NCBI GenBank assembly: GCA_001592805.2
Contig: CP051143.1
Location: 1,302,001 to 1,366,000, forward strand
Direction of reading: 5' to 3'
Source: Peltaster fructicola
Taxonomy: Eukaryota > Ascomycota > Dothideomycetes
Length of the DNA: 64,000 bases
Numbering within the stretch: the stretch's first letter is position 1; each line of letters begins with the position of its first letter. Position numbers and translations under genes: made by a program. Under the pieces are notes generated by a model. It worked only from the letters and a program-made list of their open reading frames with translations. It was not told where the DNA came from and ran no database searches. Below, one piece after another: positions 1-11,543 of this stretch.

Positions 1-387
1 AACCACGAACTCGCTCACCAGAACTCCCTGCCGACCTTGTGCCTTGCTGATCGTGCCTACGAGCTCATACTCTAGCCAAATCCTTTGCTCGATCACACCA
101 TCAAGCCTGCAGTTATCAGCAAGCCGCATCTACGCAGGCTATCGGTCTGTCCTCGTGATACGGTCAAACAAAGGCGTGATTGCTTGTTGCAACCACGATT
201 CACTATAGGATCCATCGGAAACGCGGCAGAGAGGTCGTACGATCAAGAGCTTGACTCCTTCATCCATATCACGAAGATCGATCTGCACCACCTGCTCCAG
301 CTCCACTAGGCTAGAGGCCTTGCGACAGCTTCGATAGCATCGACAACAGCAGCGAGCAAGAAAGGAGAAGCAGGAGGAAAGGACAAG
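1..387. other. 5' flank of UBC8, no gene seen
   Basis: No convincing coding region. Short open frames on both strands lack recognisable protein character. The last 45 bases before the UBC8 start codon are purine-rich (AG-rich, from about 341), which looks like an untranslated leader. Confidence 0.5.
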
Positions 388-1276
388 ATGTCGAGTCCTA
401 AGCGTAGGATCGAGACAGATGTATGTGAACTGGCTGGCTAGATTGGAGCGAGACTGACAAGAGCTATAGGTCATGAAGATGTTGGTTCGTTGGCATAGCT
501 TAAGGAACAGCCCACTGACTCTACTAGGCTCATGAGTGACTATGAGGTCACGTTGGTCAATGACAACAGTGAGTCCCGAGAACATACGCTGAGGCCATAT
601 TTGCTGACCTGTAACAGTGTTCGTTCACGGAGGAAGGCAGCGTTGCCGCTTGAGCTGACATTATTCAGGCAAGAGTTCTACGTGCGATTCAAGGGCCCGG
701 AAGAGAGTATGTTCGCCAGGCGAGGATTGTGCAAACCTGACATGCTACAGCACCTTTTGTGGGCGGCATATGGAAGATCCATGTCGAACTACCAGACCAA
801 TATCCTTACAAAAGCCCAAGTATCGGCTTTGTGAATCGCATCTTCCACCCCAACATCGACGAACTGTATGTCGTTGCATCGCAGACGACGTTTCCAGCTA
901 ATCACCGTTCAGGTCCGGCAGTGTGTGTCTTGACGTGATCAACCAGACCTGGTCACCAATGTACGACATGATCAACATCTTTGAGACATTCCTACCACAG
1001 CTTTTGCGATATCCAAACCCAACAGATCCACTGAACGGCGAAGCAGCCGCGCTCATCATGCGCGAGCCCAAAGCATACGACGCCAAAGTGAAGGGTATGT
1101 ACTGTGCTTACCACATGGTGCTGAGCACTGACATTGATCAAGAATACGTCACTAAGTACGCCTCTGCCACCGCTGCCGATGAGGCTGGCGAAGCGTCCGA
1201 TGAGAGCGACGAGATGAGCAGCGTCGGCAGTTTCGACGAGGAAGACGAAGAGCCTGCCGGCACGATGGAGGTATGA
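388..1276 (+). CDS. UBC8: Ubiquitin-conjugating enzyme E2 (Ubc8/UBE2H type)
   Basis: E2 enzyme that carries ubiquitin as a thioester. The yeast orthologue works with the GID/CTLH ligase in glucose-induced degradation of gluconeogenic enzymes. Predicted exons are 388-420, 470-480, 528-568, 618 (one base), 669-706, 751-865, 913-1094 and 1143-1276, giving 184 residues. The protein starts [11 protein letters not shown] and contains IFHPNIDE, then the catalytic Cys in [12 protein letters not shown], then [12 protein letters not shown]. The C-terminus is acidic ([20 protein letters not shown]), as in this subfamily. Every intron has a GT donor and AG acceptor. The single-base exon restores the family's Met-Gln-Glu-Phe. 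A rival model, one intron at 573-668, is also in frame and gives Asn-Ser-Glu-Gln-Glu-Phe. Identity is very secure; the exon 3-5 splicing is not. Confidence 0.93.
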
Positions 1277-3023
1277 ACATCCTCATTTCGCACAGCATAC
1301 GACATTCGGGTCGCAGGCGCATTCGGGAGAGGCAATGCTATGCAATGCTTATTAGGCAGGGATATGGAGTCAGCCCATCAGCATGGTCATGACTTGACGA
1401 TTACGATCATTCTCTACTGATGGCGTTACGGAGGCTTGGGACAAACGGTCTGGATCCGAGATTTGCTTGGCTCATGGTATACTTGGGCAATGGTTTACAC
1501 TTGCACACTCTGCTCAAATACAACATCTCAATGACGCCAATCACTTTCATGCCGTCCCCACTGATGTGATACCCCTTCGTTAGTATTGAGCTGCGTAAGG
1601 ATCATCGGTAGGAGCAACCGATACGAGTCAGAAAGCCTGACCAGCCTGGCTGTACCTTGCAGCAGCCACTCAAGCTTAAACAGCCTGCATGGAGCCGCAT
1701 GAATCTGACTCTTCCACACTGACTCTCTTGCAGATTCTGGGCTCTCTCCGAATAGTACAGGCGCGTGCAACAATGATGGACAGTTGAGCGAAAGGAAAAC
1801 TTGGCAGAAGTACTGTAAACCTGCTCCATCGTCTGGACCCAGACTTGAGATGGCCCCAGGTACAGAAGATTCTCCGTGAAACCTTAAGTCTTCCAGGAGA
1901 GCTAAAAGACAAGTGTACCGGCAGAAAAAGCGTGCCGATATGCTGGATGCTATTGTTGCATGAGGAGAAAGAGTCAGCGCATCCCTCCTCGGCCTTGCTA
2001 GGAAGCATGTTGGTAGCAATCGCTTGCTGTTGGTCGGCTACAACGGTAGCCGGTCGACCGAATTGACATGTGTTGCCTGCATATGTACACGAACACTAGA
2101 AGTCAGCAACGAAGAAGTTCCAAGTCACTAGCAGTAGCTGCATCCTCGGCGGTATCTCTGGTGCAATAGGTCCTCAGGAGGACGCTGCTGATAAAGAAAC
2201 GGAAAAGATATGACTTGTAAAGGGAAATAGAACTCCTAACTGCGGCATCGCAAGTCGCTGTGTGTGTTATGATCAACCCAGTCTGATAATATGATCGCTG
2301 CTGACCAGACCAGGGTTTGAGACAAGCTACCACGTTGTTGTATACACGAACAAGGAAGAACACGCGGGTGTGTGCGTGCTCCGTCAAAGTGGCCCGCTGG
2401 CTCATGTCCGTCTGGTCCCACTTAAAACACATTGCTCAAGAACCACCGAGACTGTACTTTGTCGCTCGTACAGCACTCCAGTCACCGTCTATCGTTTGTG
2501 TGGTGCTTCCGATAGCCTCAGTGGCCCTCCAACCTGCAGTCACATCACACCCATTCGCTCAAATCACCAACAACTCCTCGCATCACTCGCATCACAATCC
2601 TGGTCTGTTAGCGGCGCATTGTCTAGAATCCTGCGACGATCATCCACGCCGTGTCGATATCGTGCCTGCTGCATAACGCTAATTGCTTCGCCGACTATCT
2701 CAGTGCGCTGCTGCGCACACAACAATCTTCACAACCCACTTCCTCGACGTTGTTCGCCTTCGATCTGAAACGGTACTTGAGTCAGGGTATTCGCAAGGCG
2801 GGAAGGTACACAGTACTTGAGAGGAGTCTGCATTCGTGTTACCTGTGGGAGCGGTTGCAGGCATCACGCTGGTGTACCATCACTTTCTCAGTCGACACAA
2901 TCTGAAGAGCAAGCATTGTCACGATAACAGGCATGACGTTGGGTCACAGGTGATTCTTCCTGGTCACCACCCTACATATCAAGACGACGTAGGCTTTCTG
3001 CGAAGAGAAGTGAGACAGACAAC
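1277..3023. other. Intergenic, 3' of UBC8 and 5' of kinase gene
   Basis: About 1.7 kb with no gene I can support. The part from about 2460 to 2770 is C/T-rich, typical of a fungal promoter or 5' UTR, and probably belongs to the kinase gene that starts at 3024. Open frames on both strands (for example 1528-2019, minus) show no family motif. Confidence 0.4.
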
Positions 3024-4801
3024 ATGGGAAACGCCAACGGCAAACCGGTCGTCCTGACAGATGAAGTAGGACTGAATCACTTCCGACTGCTGCGTGTTGT
3101 GGGCAAGGGTTCCTTTGGAAAAGTGCGCATTGTCGAGCGAAAGGACACTGGCTTGACATTCGCTCTTAAGTACATCCGGAAAGATGAGGTGGTACGGTCT
3201 GAGAGTGTACGCAATATACTGCGAGAACGACGGATGCTGGAGCACCTGAATCATCCATTCTTGTGCAACCTGCGGTATAGCTTCCAGGATCATGAGTACC
3301 TGTAAGTAGACATGGAGAGGCTTGACGCTGGAGCTAATCAATCAGGTATATCGTCGTTGATCTCATGACTGGCGGCGATCTTAGATTCCACATCACGAGG
3401 AAGACCTTCACAGAGGATGCAGTGCGCTTCTGGATTGCCGAGCTGGGCTGTGCATTGAGATACGTCCATCAGCAGGGCATAGTGCATCGAGATGTGAAGC
3501 CAGATAACGTTCTGCTTGACGCAGAAGGTCACGTTCATCTGGCTGACTTCAATGTCGCTTCCGACTTTACACTGGCAAGACCACTTACCAGCAGGTCTGG
3601 CACACTAGCATACCTAGCTCCTGAGGTGTACGCCGGACGAGGTTACTGGAGCGAGGTGGACTGGTGGTCTCTTGGCGTGCTCTTCTACGAATGCATCTAC
3701 AACAAACGACCTTTCGAGGCTCCCAACCATGAAGCCCTGGCTCAACTTATCATGAGAGCAGACACACAATTCCCGGTCACGAATCCTCCTATCTCGATGC
3801 CCTGCTTACACGCAATCAGTAGTCTCCTCGAGAAGGACAAGAAGAAACGAATCGGCGCGATCGATTTTGAAAGCTTCTCAGATAACCCCTTCTTTCGAGA
3901 GCTCGACTTCGCTGCGCTGGAACGCAAGGAGATTGAGCCTGTCTTCTGTCCATCGAGCGAAAAGACCAACTTCGATGCGACACATGATCTCGAAGAGCTT
4001 CTGCTCGAAGAGGCACCTCTAGAAGCACGAGCGAGGAAGCAGAAGCCACGAGCTGAGCTGCGAGACGATGCAACTAGGGAAGAGATCAGAGCTGAGGAAC
4101 TCCACAGAATGATCGAAACTCTTTTCGCCCCATTCAACTACACTCTATTACCACAACACAGAGATCCAGCGCAAGAAGCAATATCGAGCGTGTCCGCATC
4201 GACAGCTGCAACACCACAAGGCTTGAGTCCGAAATCTTCGAAAGCTGACAAACATACACCTCTCGAGGTAGTGCATTCTACATACGAACAGGCACGGTCA
4301 GGAGTCTCCTCACTTGCCCAAACACCCGGAAACCTGTCACGGACATCTACACAGTCGCCGAATGGCTCGCCGCCATCGTCTACCGCAGGCTACGCATCAG
4401 CCTTTGTCCTTGCCAACCCACAACTACCACCCTCGCTCGACTATAACGTCATTGTGAACTCTGATGGCGCTTTCCGTCCCAAGTACTACGATCGATCTGG
4501 ACCGGCTTCTGCAACGAGTAGTTTTCATAATGCAAGACCGAAGCGACCTGGCAACAAGCGTAGTACCTCTGTCGGTCAGGCCGGTCTCGATGGCCAAGCA
4601 GGCTGGGAGAGTATATCACATCAGCGTTCTGGTGCCGTCACTCCCATGGACGACCTCAAGCCGTTAGAGAAGTCGGCTGGTGTGCTAGGCTTCCTATCCA
4701 GAAAGAAAGGTCGAGATCGAAGTCCGAAGCCTCCAAAGGAGCGCGAGCGAGGTGTGCTCGGCAAAGAAGGCGCAAGAGTTATCATATCGCCTGCGCGGTA
4801 G
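3024..4801 (+). CDS. YANK/STK32-like AGC serine/threonine kinase, N-myristoylated
   Basis: Two exons (3024-3301 and 3346-4801; 44-nt intron) encode 577 residues. The N-terminus MGNANGKP fits an N-myristoylation signal, so membrane attachment is likely. Kinase motifs run in order: GKGSFGKV glycine loop, ATP-binding Lys in ALKYIRK (about residue 47), HRDVKPDN catalytic loop (about 139), then DFNVAS where most kinases have DFG, then APE as LAPEVYAGRGYW. The DFN variant is characteristic of the YANK/STK32 family as I know it. The remaining 270 or so residues are Ser/Pro/Thr-rich and low in complexity, ending in a basic tail, and probably regulatory. No substrate can be inferred. The start is fixed by the myristoylation motif at the first Met. 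Confidence 0.9.
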
Positions 4802-5145
4802 TACCTCTAGGCATCTGATGACAGATCTGTTCCTATCTGCATCTGCACCTGCACCAATAGAGGCATCAACGACCCATCGACAGCACTTCAGTCAACAGAG
4901 ACGCGACTGTCCAGATCTAAACCCAACGACTGTGTGCTGGTACACCACTTCTTCACGACCTCAGCAATTTTCATTCCACTTAACGGCTGTCCTGCATCTG
5001 ATGAAACCAGATATCCCTCCTGTAGTTGTAGCTTGTAACATATGTACGAGCGTTTTGCTTGAGCAGTGTCATTCTTTCCTGCGTCCTGGATGCCATGGTG
5101 CTGGTCGTACTACTAGTTACTGTCGACTCCAAACGATACACTCTC
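4802..5145. other. Convergent 3' intergenic region
   Basis: 344 bases between the stop codons of the kinase gene (plus) and ATG12 (minus). I see only 3' UTR-like sequence. Confidence 0.5.
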
Positions 5146-5683
5146 TCAACCAAAGGCTTGCGTAATGCTGTAGTTCACGACCAATTCATCGCCCACTTTG
5201 AAACACTATCATTCTGTTAGTATCAACGGACCGGACCACAGACCTCACATACTCTCCAGAGGTTTGCAACTCCTTCATCCAAGCCGGGCGCGAAAACCGA
5301 GTTGATATAACAGAAAACACTCTCGTGGTCCTTCAGGGCGAGCTTTCTGCGTAGTGCACGCACTATCGACTCGAACCGTTGATTGCTGCTACACTTCTGC
5401 CGCGGTTGACGTAACTGTGGTGTATTCGGCAGTGGTTTGAAGTGAATCGTCACTGGTTCAGGTCAGTGAGAGTCCGGTAACAGACCAACCATTGCAGCAC
5501 ACCTTTGGCGTGTTCGAGCTCTCCGGCACTTTCCAGCGCCTTGTGAGCGTCCTTGGGTAGTTGCTCGATCACGAAGGAGGCAGCCATGGTCATCGGCAGC
5601 TCTACTTGATCGTCTTCATCGTCTATGCGTGCCTCGGGCGGCGACTGAGACGACGGTGAGGCCATCATGGATGCTTTTGCCAA
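5146..5683 (-). CDS. ATG12: Ubiquitin-like autophagy protein Atg12
   Basis: Atg12 is a ubiquitin-like protein conjugated to Atg5; the conjugate promotes Atg8 lipidation at the growing autophagosome. Three exons on the minus strand (5503-5683, 5253-5452, 5146-5205) encode 146 residues. A disordered acidic N-terminus is followed by the ubiquitin fold: VTIHFKPLPNTPQLRQ, then FESIVRALRRKL, then SVFCYINSVFAPGLDE, then CFKVGDELVVNYSITQAFG. The chain ends in a bare Gly, as conjugation requires. The small last exon (20 codons) is needed to reach that glycine. Introns are 49 and 47 nt. A start at a second Met (residue 6 or 7) is possible. Confidence 0.93.
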
Positions 5684-7841
5684 GAGTAAACGGCACGCAT
5701 GTACTGACCTGTGCAGCAGTCACCAGCCCAATACTCTGTGTTGATGAGTGGGACGTCGATTGCTGACAAAGAATTCAGCACGGGCCTGTAGACTTCATCC
5801 TCAAGGTGTATTCGAGAACTGCTCGATACCATCACACTGCACCGATATCCGCGGACTACTAGACATGTCTACGGGTCCTTCCGAGCATCTCGTACCACTC
5901 AATATGGCAAGTACTGCTTCTTAACAGCCATCGACATCGCCAGTGGAATGTCGCGGAGGACCGCTCAATGCCTACCATGATCGGAGGCTATTGAAGTCTC
6001 GCCAACGGCTGGCTTTACAGCCTACAGGACGGCTGCCACTCAGACCGTTCACAGCTTCCGACGGCGAACATGATGTATTGCCTCCATTGTGGCTTCTTAT
6101 GATCTGACAGGGATCTCCAAGAACAGCACAGCGGGTACCATCCAGGATTACGACCACGATGTCCTTCAGCTGAGACAATTCACTGTAGTGGCCTCTGCTC
6201 GCCTGCCGTCTCGGCCGTCCGAGATTCCTGGCCAAGGCGTTCTATGGACTAGGAACAGGGGAGTTACCATCGAATCGACATCCTTGCTGCCCACGAGGTA
6301 AGAGCTTGGCTGCGCATATTGTGTGCGAATACATGCGAGAGTTTCCAATTGTTGCTCTTCCAGATGACCACACATACTATGCTTGTTGCTATGCTTCCTC
6401 CGTCTGTGTTTGCTGAAGATAGAGGCAATCATTGTACGACAATCGTGGTCTTATATAACCACAAGCTTTGCCAAATGGAGGCAGCATATCAGACAAACAG
6501 TGCTCATGCATGCTCATCTCGTCCGAGTAATGCTAGCTACTTCGTCGCAAATCGCAGTCCTCTTGTCAGCTGCTCGCTTTTCCAGGAACAAGGCTCCCGT
6601 TGTAGATTCGAGACATTCGAGCCAGCTACAGCAGAGTCGTGAACAACACCGTCACATCGACTATGGCAAACATTGCTAGGTCCGAGCAATCTCTTCGAAG
6701 TGCTCGGGTAGCAAGGCCAAGTAAGAAGTCTAAGTCGGTCAGTAGGCGAGATGAAGTCGACGCCTTTCTACTCTTTCGGCACCTCACGAGCTCTAGTAAA
6801 GCTCATGCTCTTCAAATACTGCAATATCGATGGTGCCACCATCGACAATAGAGGGATGAATAGAATCCTGCACAAAGTACGAACCAGCTCAACTTTTTAC
6901 GCGAAATGCAGTACAGTACCGTACGCGAAGGCATGCTCGACGACACTCCGCCGGTACGAGAAGCGGCAGACACGAAGTCTGCCACACGAGTGTCCTGGAG
7001 CTGTCCTAAAGGTGCGTCTCAGATCAGTATTGGCTCTCTGTGCCACGATCGGTTTCGATGACAATCAAGCTACCAAGAAGCAATCACGGCTTCAGTGACA
7101 AGTGACCTACATCCGAGAGGTCAGGTCGATACAATTGTCTCTGAGCACGCGACGTTTGTTATCTACGAAATAAGAGTTCAGTCGAAGCTTTCGAACGTTG
7201 TCGCGCGGCACAGTCCCAACACCAATCATCGCGCTTTGGGCCGGGAAAGTTTTCAACAACATCCATGTTCAATGTGTTACATCCGGCGTCCGAGACTATT
7301 GTAGCAATCTATTGTTGTGCGACCACACAGCAAACCAGGCCACATGCTGCAGGTAACGCAGCACAGCAGCGAGCGTCTCCTTCAACAAAGCGCTTGTTCA
7401 GCACATCGCCATGTGTGAGCAGAACGAGTTGCTAGGCTATATCAACCCATCTGATGACATTATCTCAGCTGCATCCCCTGGCCACCGTGCGACATTCGAT
7501 GCCATGCTTTGCAATCAAGCTCATCCCGATCGGTCACACTGCATGAGTCCAAAACGGGTTGAGGTTCACGTCCATTGTCTGAACCATGCTCGAATCTATC
7601 AGGGATGCTATCGATGTCTCGGTGTTACGACGAATCCTCTTATTTATGGATACAAGCGTCGCGAAACTGTCTTCTTCCATCTTCGCCTTGTCTCTTCCTG
7701 CTTGGAGTCGCTTCAGTCATTCGCTATATGTTCGCCTGTCACTCGTTTTATTAGAGTCTTCACTACCTTCTACCGTCCATATTAATGCTCTGAAAGAGTC
7801 CCTTACGCCTTACATTCCTCAGATAACGACCTCGACAAATC
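5684..7841. other. Divergent intergenic region, no gene seen
   Basis: About 2.1 kb between ATG12 (minus) and the tannase gene (plus). Only short, low-quality open frames on both strands. The last 250 bases are T/C-rich and contain an AT-rich box (CTTATTTATGG near 7638) that could serve the tannase promoter. Confidence 0.4.
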
Positions 7842-9497
7842 ATGGGAAACGTCACAAGCACTCCGAGTGCCGCAGACCAATGCACAGATCTCTGCTCGCG
7901 CCTAACGTTCACATCGGATCTTAATGTCTCCAATGCGCAGTGCCAGGCTTATGGCGCGAACACTGCAATAACGGCAGCGCCTGGACAGAATCCAATCTGT
8001 GGTGTCAACTTCACCACATCAGTCCCGATATGCAGAGTCGAGCTGAATGTCCAGACTGGCCCCACGGGAAGCACATACATGGAAGTATGGCTTCCTAATG
8101 ACAACTCGAGTTCATGGAATGGACGAACCATGAACACAGACAACGGTGGTCTCAATGGTTGTGTGCACTACGTCGATATGGAGTATGTCTCTGGTCTTGG
8201 TTTCGCCGCCATTGGCGACAATGCTGGCCACAATTCTTCTTCCTTTGATGGTTCATGGACATATGGCAACAACGAAGCTATTCTGGACTGGACCTACCGT
8301 GCTCGTCATGCATCAGTCGCTGTCGGCAAGCAGGTGGTCAACCAATTCTACAACCAGTCCATTTCAAAGTCATACTACATCGGCTGCTCTACAGGAGGTC
8401 AGCAGGGCATGCACTCTGCGCAACATTATCCAGAAGACTTCGACGGAATCATCGCTGGCTCTTCGGCTGCCGATTACAACCATCTGCAAGACTGGTCGAG
8501 CCGCTTTGTCTTGTTGACTGGGCTCATCGATACGAATGATCCAAAGTATCTGAGCTTGGGTAACTGGCTGTATGTGCAGTCGTCGATCTTGGCACAATGC
8601 GATGCAGCCATCGATGGCGTCAACGATGGCATTCTGGAGGACCCAACACTGTGCCACTTCAACTCCACCGGCTTAGCTTGCAGCGTCAACGAGACCACGA
8701 ACTGTCTGACCGACGTGCAAGTTGAGACTGTCAACAATGTCTTCACAGAGCTCTACGACACGACCGGACGACTGCTGTATCCTTCCCTCTTGCTTGGCTC
8801 CGAGGTCGACTCCTTCAAGCTTGGTCAGCTCTCTGGCACAATCCAAGGCATCGCGCGAGATTGGTTCCGTGGTGGTGTTTGGAACAACACCAATTGGGAT
8901 CCGTTGAGCGCAAACCAGACTGACTATGCTCAGGCTGATGCAACAGATGCCTTGCACGGAAATGTCAGCAGCTTTGACGGTGACCTCAGTCAATTCAGAG
9001 CACTAGGCAAGAAGATGATCATGTATCACGGCCTTGCCGACCCGCTGGTCTCTGGCACGAACTCGCAGCGCTACTATCTCAAGGTCGCGAAGACGCTCGG
9101 TCTCGACTACACTCAAATGGATCCCTTCATGCGACTATTCCGTATCTCTGGTATGGCACACTGTGGTGTTGGAGGGATCTCAGGCGCAGGTGCGTGGATG
9201 TTTGGTCAAAGTCTGCAAGCTTCTGCTGGAGTCGACAACGTCGTCAATCGTCTCGTGGCATGGGTTGAGAACGGAGCAGCACCGGATACGCTAACTGGCA
9301 CGAAGTTTTGGTATGATCTGCCCAGTCTCGGCGTCCAGTTCATCCGGCCACACTGTCGTTTCCCGTTCAGAACGACATACCTTGGTGGCGACTCTACGCA
9401 GCCATCGTCTTGGGGCTGCACATTCATTCAGGACTGGCAAGACTGTGGTCCGGGTGTATCCCCTCGACTGTGCAATGCCGATGGCTCGTTCACTTGA
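7842..9497 (+). CDS. Tannase/feruloyl esterase family carboxylic ester hydrolase
   Basis: Intronless, 551 residues. Tannase-family enzymes cut ester bonds of gallate or hydroxycinnamate (ferulate) groups on tannins and plant cell wall. The nucleophile serine lies in YYIGCSTGGQQGM (Ser 183). The acid lies in YHGLADPLVSG (about residue 400) and the histidine in ISGMAHCGVGG (about 440). The Cys next to Ser and the Cys next to His match the CS-D-HC arrangement of this family, where a disulfide joins them. Many Cys residues and N-glycosylation sequons suggest a secreted protein, yet this start gives no hydrophobic signal peptide. An upstream exon supplying it may exist. Substrate (tannin versus feruloyl ester) cannot be told from sequence. 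Confidence 0.88.
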   Translation: MGNVTSTPSAADQCTDLCSRLTFTSDLNVSNAQCQAYGANTAITAAPGQNPICGVNFTTSVPICRVELNVQTGPTGSTYMEVWLPNDNSSSWNGRTMNTDNGGLNGCVHYVDMEYVSGLGFAAIGDNAGHNSSSFDGSWTYGNNEAILDWTYRARHASVAVGKQVVNQFYNQSISKSYYIGCSTGGQQGMHSAQHYPEDFDGIIAGSSAADYNHLQDWSSRFVLLTGLIDTNDPKYLSLGNWLYVQSSILAQCDAAIDGVNDGILEDPTLCHFNSTGLACSVNETTNCLTDVQVETVNNVFTELYDTTGRLLYPSLLLGSEVDSFKLGQLSGTIQGIARDWFRGGVWNNTNWDPLSANQTDYAQADATDALHGNVSSFDGDLSQFRALGKKMIMYHGLADPLVSGTNSQRYYLKVAKTLGLDYTQMDPFMRLFRISGMAHCGVGGISGAGAWMFGQSLQASAGVDNVVNRLVAWVENGAAPDTLTGTKFWYDLPSLGVQFIRPHCRFPFRTTYLGGDSTQPSSWGCTFIQDWQDCGPGVSPRLCNADGSFT

Positions 9498-11543
9498 TTG
9501 GCCCTGGTGTCATCGACGTGCTTCGGTTGTGGCTACTGCAGATGCAAGGTTATGAATGCAGGTATAGAGTAAAATGAGACATGCATATGTTGTAGCAATT
9601 CAACAGCAGAAAAGTCGACGTGCCTCTACGCACGCCTGTCAGGATTATTATCGTCTACTGTACTTTTTAGGCACGTGTATCGTTTGTTGTTGACGTCCAA
9701 TGTGATACTGGACATACGTGAGTAGCTCTGGGACTCATACATGCACAAGTGTTCGTATCTCGCAGACGCCACAGTTCCAGTGACAATATGTGCTTGCCAC
9801 TGTACGGATAGTCCACGTTGCTGCACTGCCGTTCAAAGTGCTGCAGCACGGGGTCCCTGCTGATGTCCAGCCTGAGGTATGCATTGGTGGTACTACAGAT
9901 ATGAGCTCCACCATCGGACGCCCGACGCTTCAGATAGCTAGTCGTGAATCATCGTTACTGGTATGGCCAATCCCAAGTGATGGTGCAATAGCACTACGAA
10001 TGGAGGATCTACAAATGAGAGCAATGGTTTGCAGAGATTTCGACCAATATGAGATGCCAGCCAGGGCGATGCAACGCTATCCAGGCGGTGGGAACGAAAG
10101 CTTGGGACAGGTACCTTGCCCTCTGAGAGGGTAAATCACAAGCGTGGGTAGGTTAAAGTGGAACCATTTGTAAAATGGTTTCCTTGGTCAGATGAGATCG
10201 ATTTGGTGATCCTTCGCAGCGTCGCATGAGCAGTCTACGTTGTCCAGTCAGCCATTCGCATAATATGACTTACACGGCGTTTGAGCTTGAGATATGGTTT
10301 GCGTCTGAACGGCTGGTGTAACGACGCCGCATAATCTATGAGACTTTCTTCAATGGTTCAGATATTGCAGCGACGGGATGCTCGTTGCTCGCAGACTGCC
10401 GGATGAGCGCTGATGAGCGATTGCAAGCTGCTTGTCAGCCAATGTGTGTACATGTCATGAGATGTGGTGCGCCAAGTGACATTCACACACATCTCGTACA
10501 TGACTCAGCTCCCAAGAGAGCAAGAGTGGACCCAGTCGAGGCTGTGTCTGGGTCACCTCGGCCTATCGTCCCAACTCATCAATATTGCCATCCACCCAGC
10601 CTTTCTGCCCGTACGATAAGCATTCTGCAAGAGTTGACAGTTGGATTGCGCAAACGAGCGTGGGATTGGTATGATCTGCAGCCAACGAAGCCGGTGGTCG
10701 ACTAGGTCATGCGCGGGTCGAGCAGCACTTTGGCTTTCGAAAGGCAAAGGCTAAGATGGCGATTGGGAGGGACGAGCAAGCGTCAAAGGCATCCGGCCGC
10801 TGATTTGAGTGGACAGTAGCAGCCTTTGCGTGGTGTCGGGACCAGTTCATGCGCCAGGCGAGGCAGAAATTAGCGTCTGCGGGCGATGCATCAGCCGCGG
10901 GTGATGATGGAGGAGGAGAGGAGGAGCAGCAGCAGCAGAAGTAGTAGAAGTAAGAACCAAGATCAGACCCAGCAGAACTGGCAGGCCTAGCTAAGCCAGC
11001 AAAACGACGTTACAGCAGCGCGGTTGCGGATGGCGCCAGGCATGCTGCTGGTCGCGAGTTCTCAAGCAAGAATAGCCCCCGTCACAAATCATCTTTAAAT
11101 TTTGCTCCTTGCCTCTTCTCACCTCCAAAGAATATACCTCGCACCTCAGTGGGCAGTGTCTGTGATTTTGGTCGCTCATACATCACACAACCCGGCCATC
11201 AACGGCCACCGCCATTCCTTGGTGGTGTGTCAAGGCCTTACGCGCTTTCATCTCGACTGTTTCCAGTCCAGCATCATCATCATTCGGCGTTCTCTCACAT
11301 TTTCAGGCGACCCGTTCTGCTTCCAAAACGATACCCAATACACTACAGCAACCATGATGCGTGGCGACATTTGAAGCATCGACACTGATTACCTTTTCTA
11401 CCGATTTCGTTCTCGAACATACTCTATTGTGCCGTTGAGCACGAGTCACTTCAGCACCCCTCCCTGTTGTCACCAAGTGCATCTTGAAAATCCCGCACCC
11501 ACAGAAGCTTAGCACCAACGACACCTAACCTCTGCTCTCAGTC
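9498..11543. other. Intergenic region with small hairpin and microsatellite
   Basis: About 2 kb with no gene I can support; open frames near 9790-10134 and 10385-10705 show no family motif. It contains an 8-bp inverted repeat (AACCATTT at 10162-10169 against AAATGGTT at 10173-10180). It also has a purine microsatellite of GGA, GCA and GTA triplets at about 10907-10953. The final 550 bases are probably promoter and leader of the copper-fist gene. Confidence 0.45.
10907..10953. repeat. Imperfect GGA/GCA/GTA trinucleotide repeat
   Basis: A short purine-rich stretch of GAG/GGA, then CAG, then AGT triplets. It is intergenic and looks like an ordinary microsatellite. Confidence 0.7.

Noticed and set aside
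1528-2019. 163-codon open frame (minus)
   Set aside because: No motif, competing frames on the same strand, unusual composition; treated as chance.
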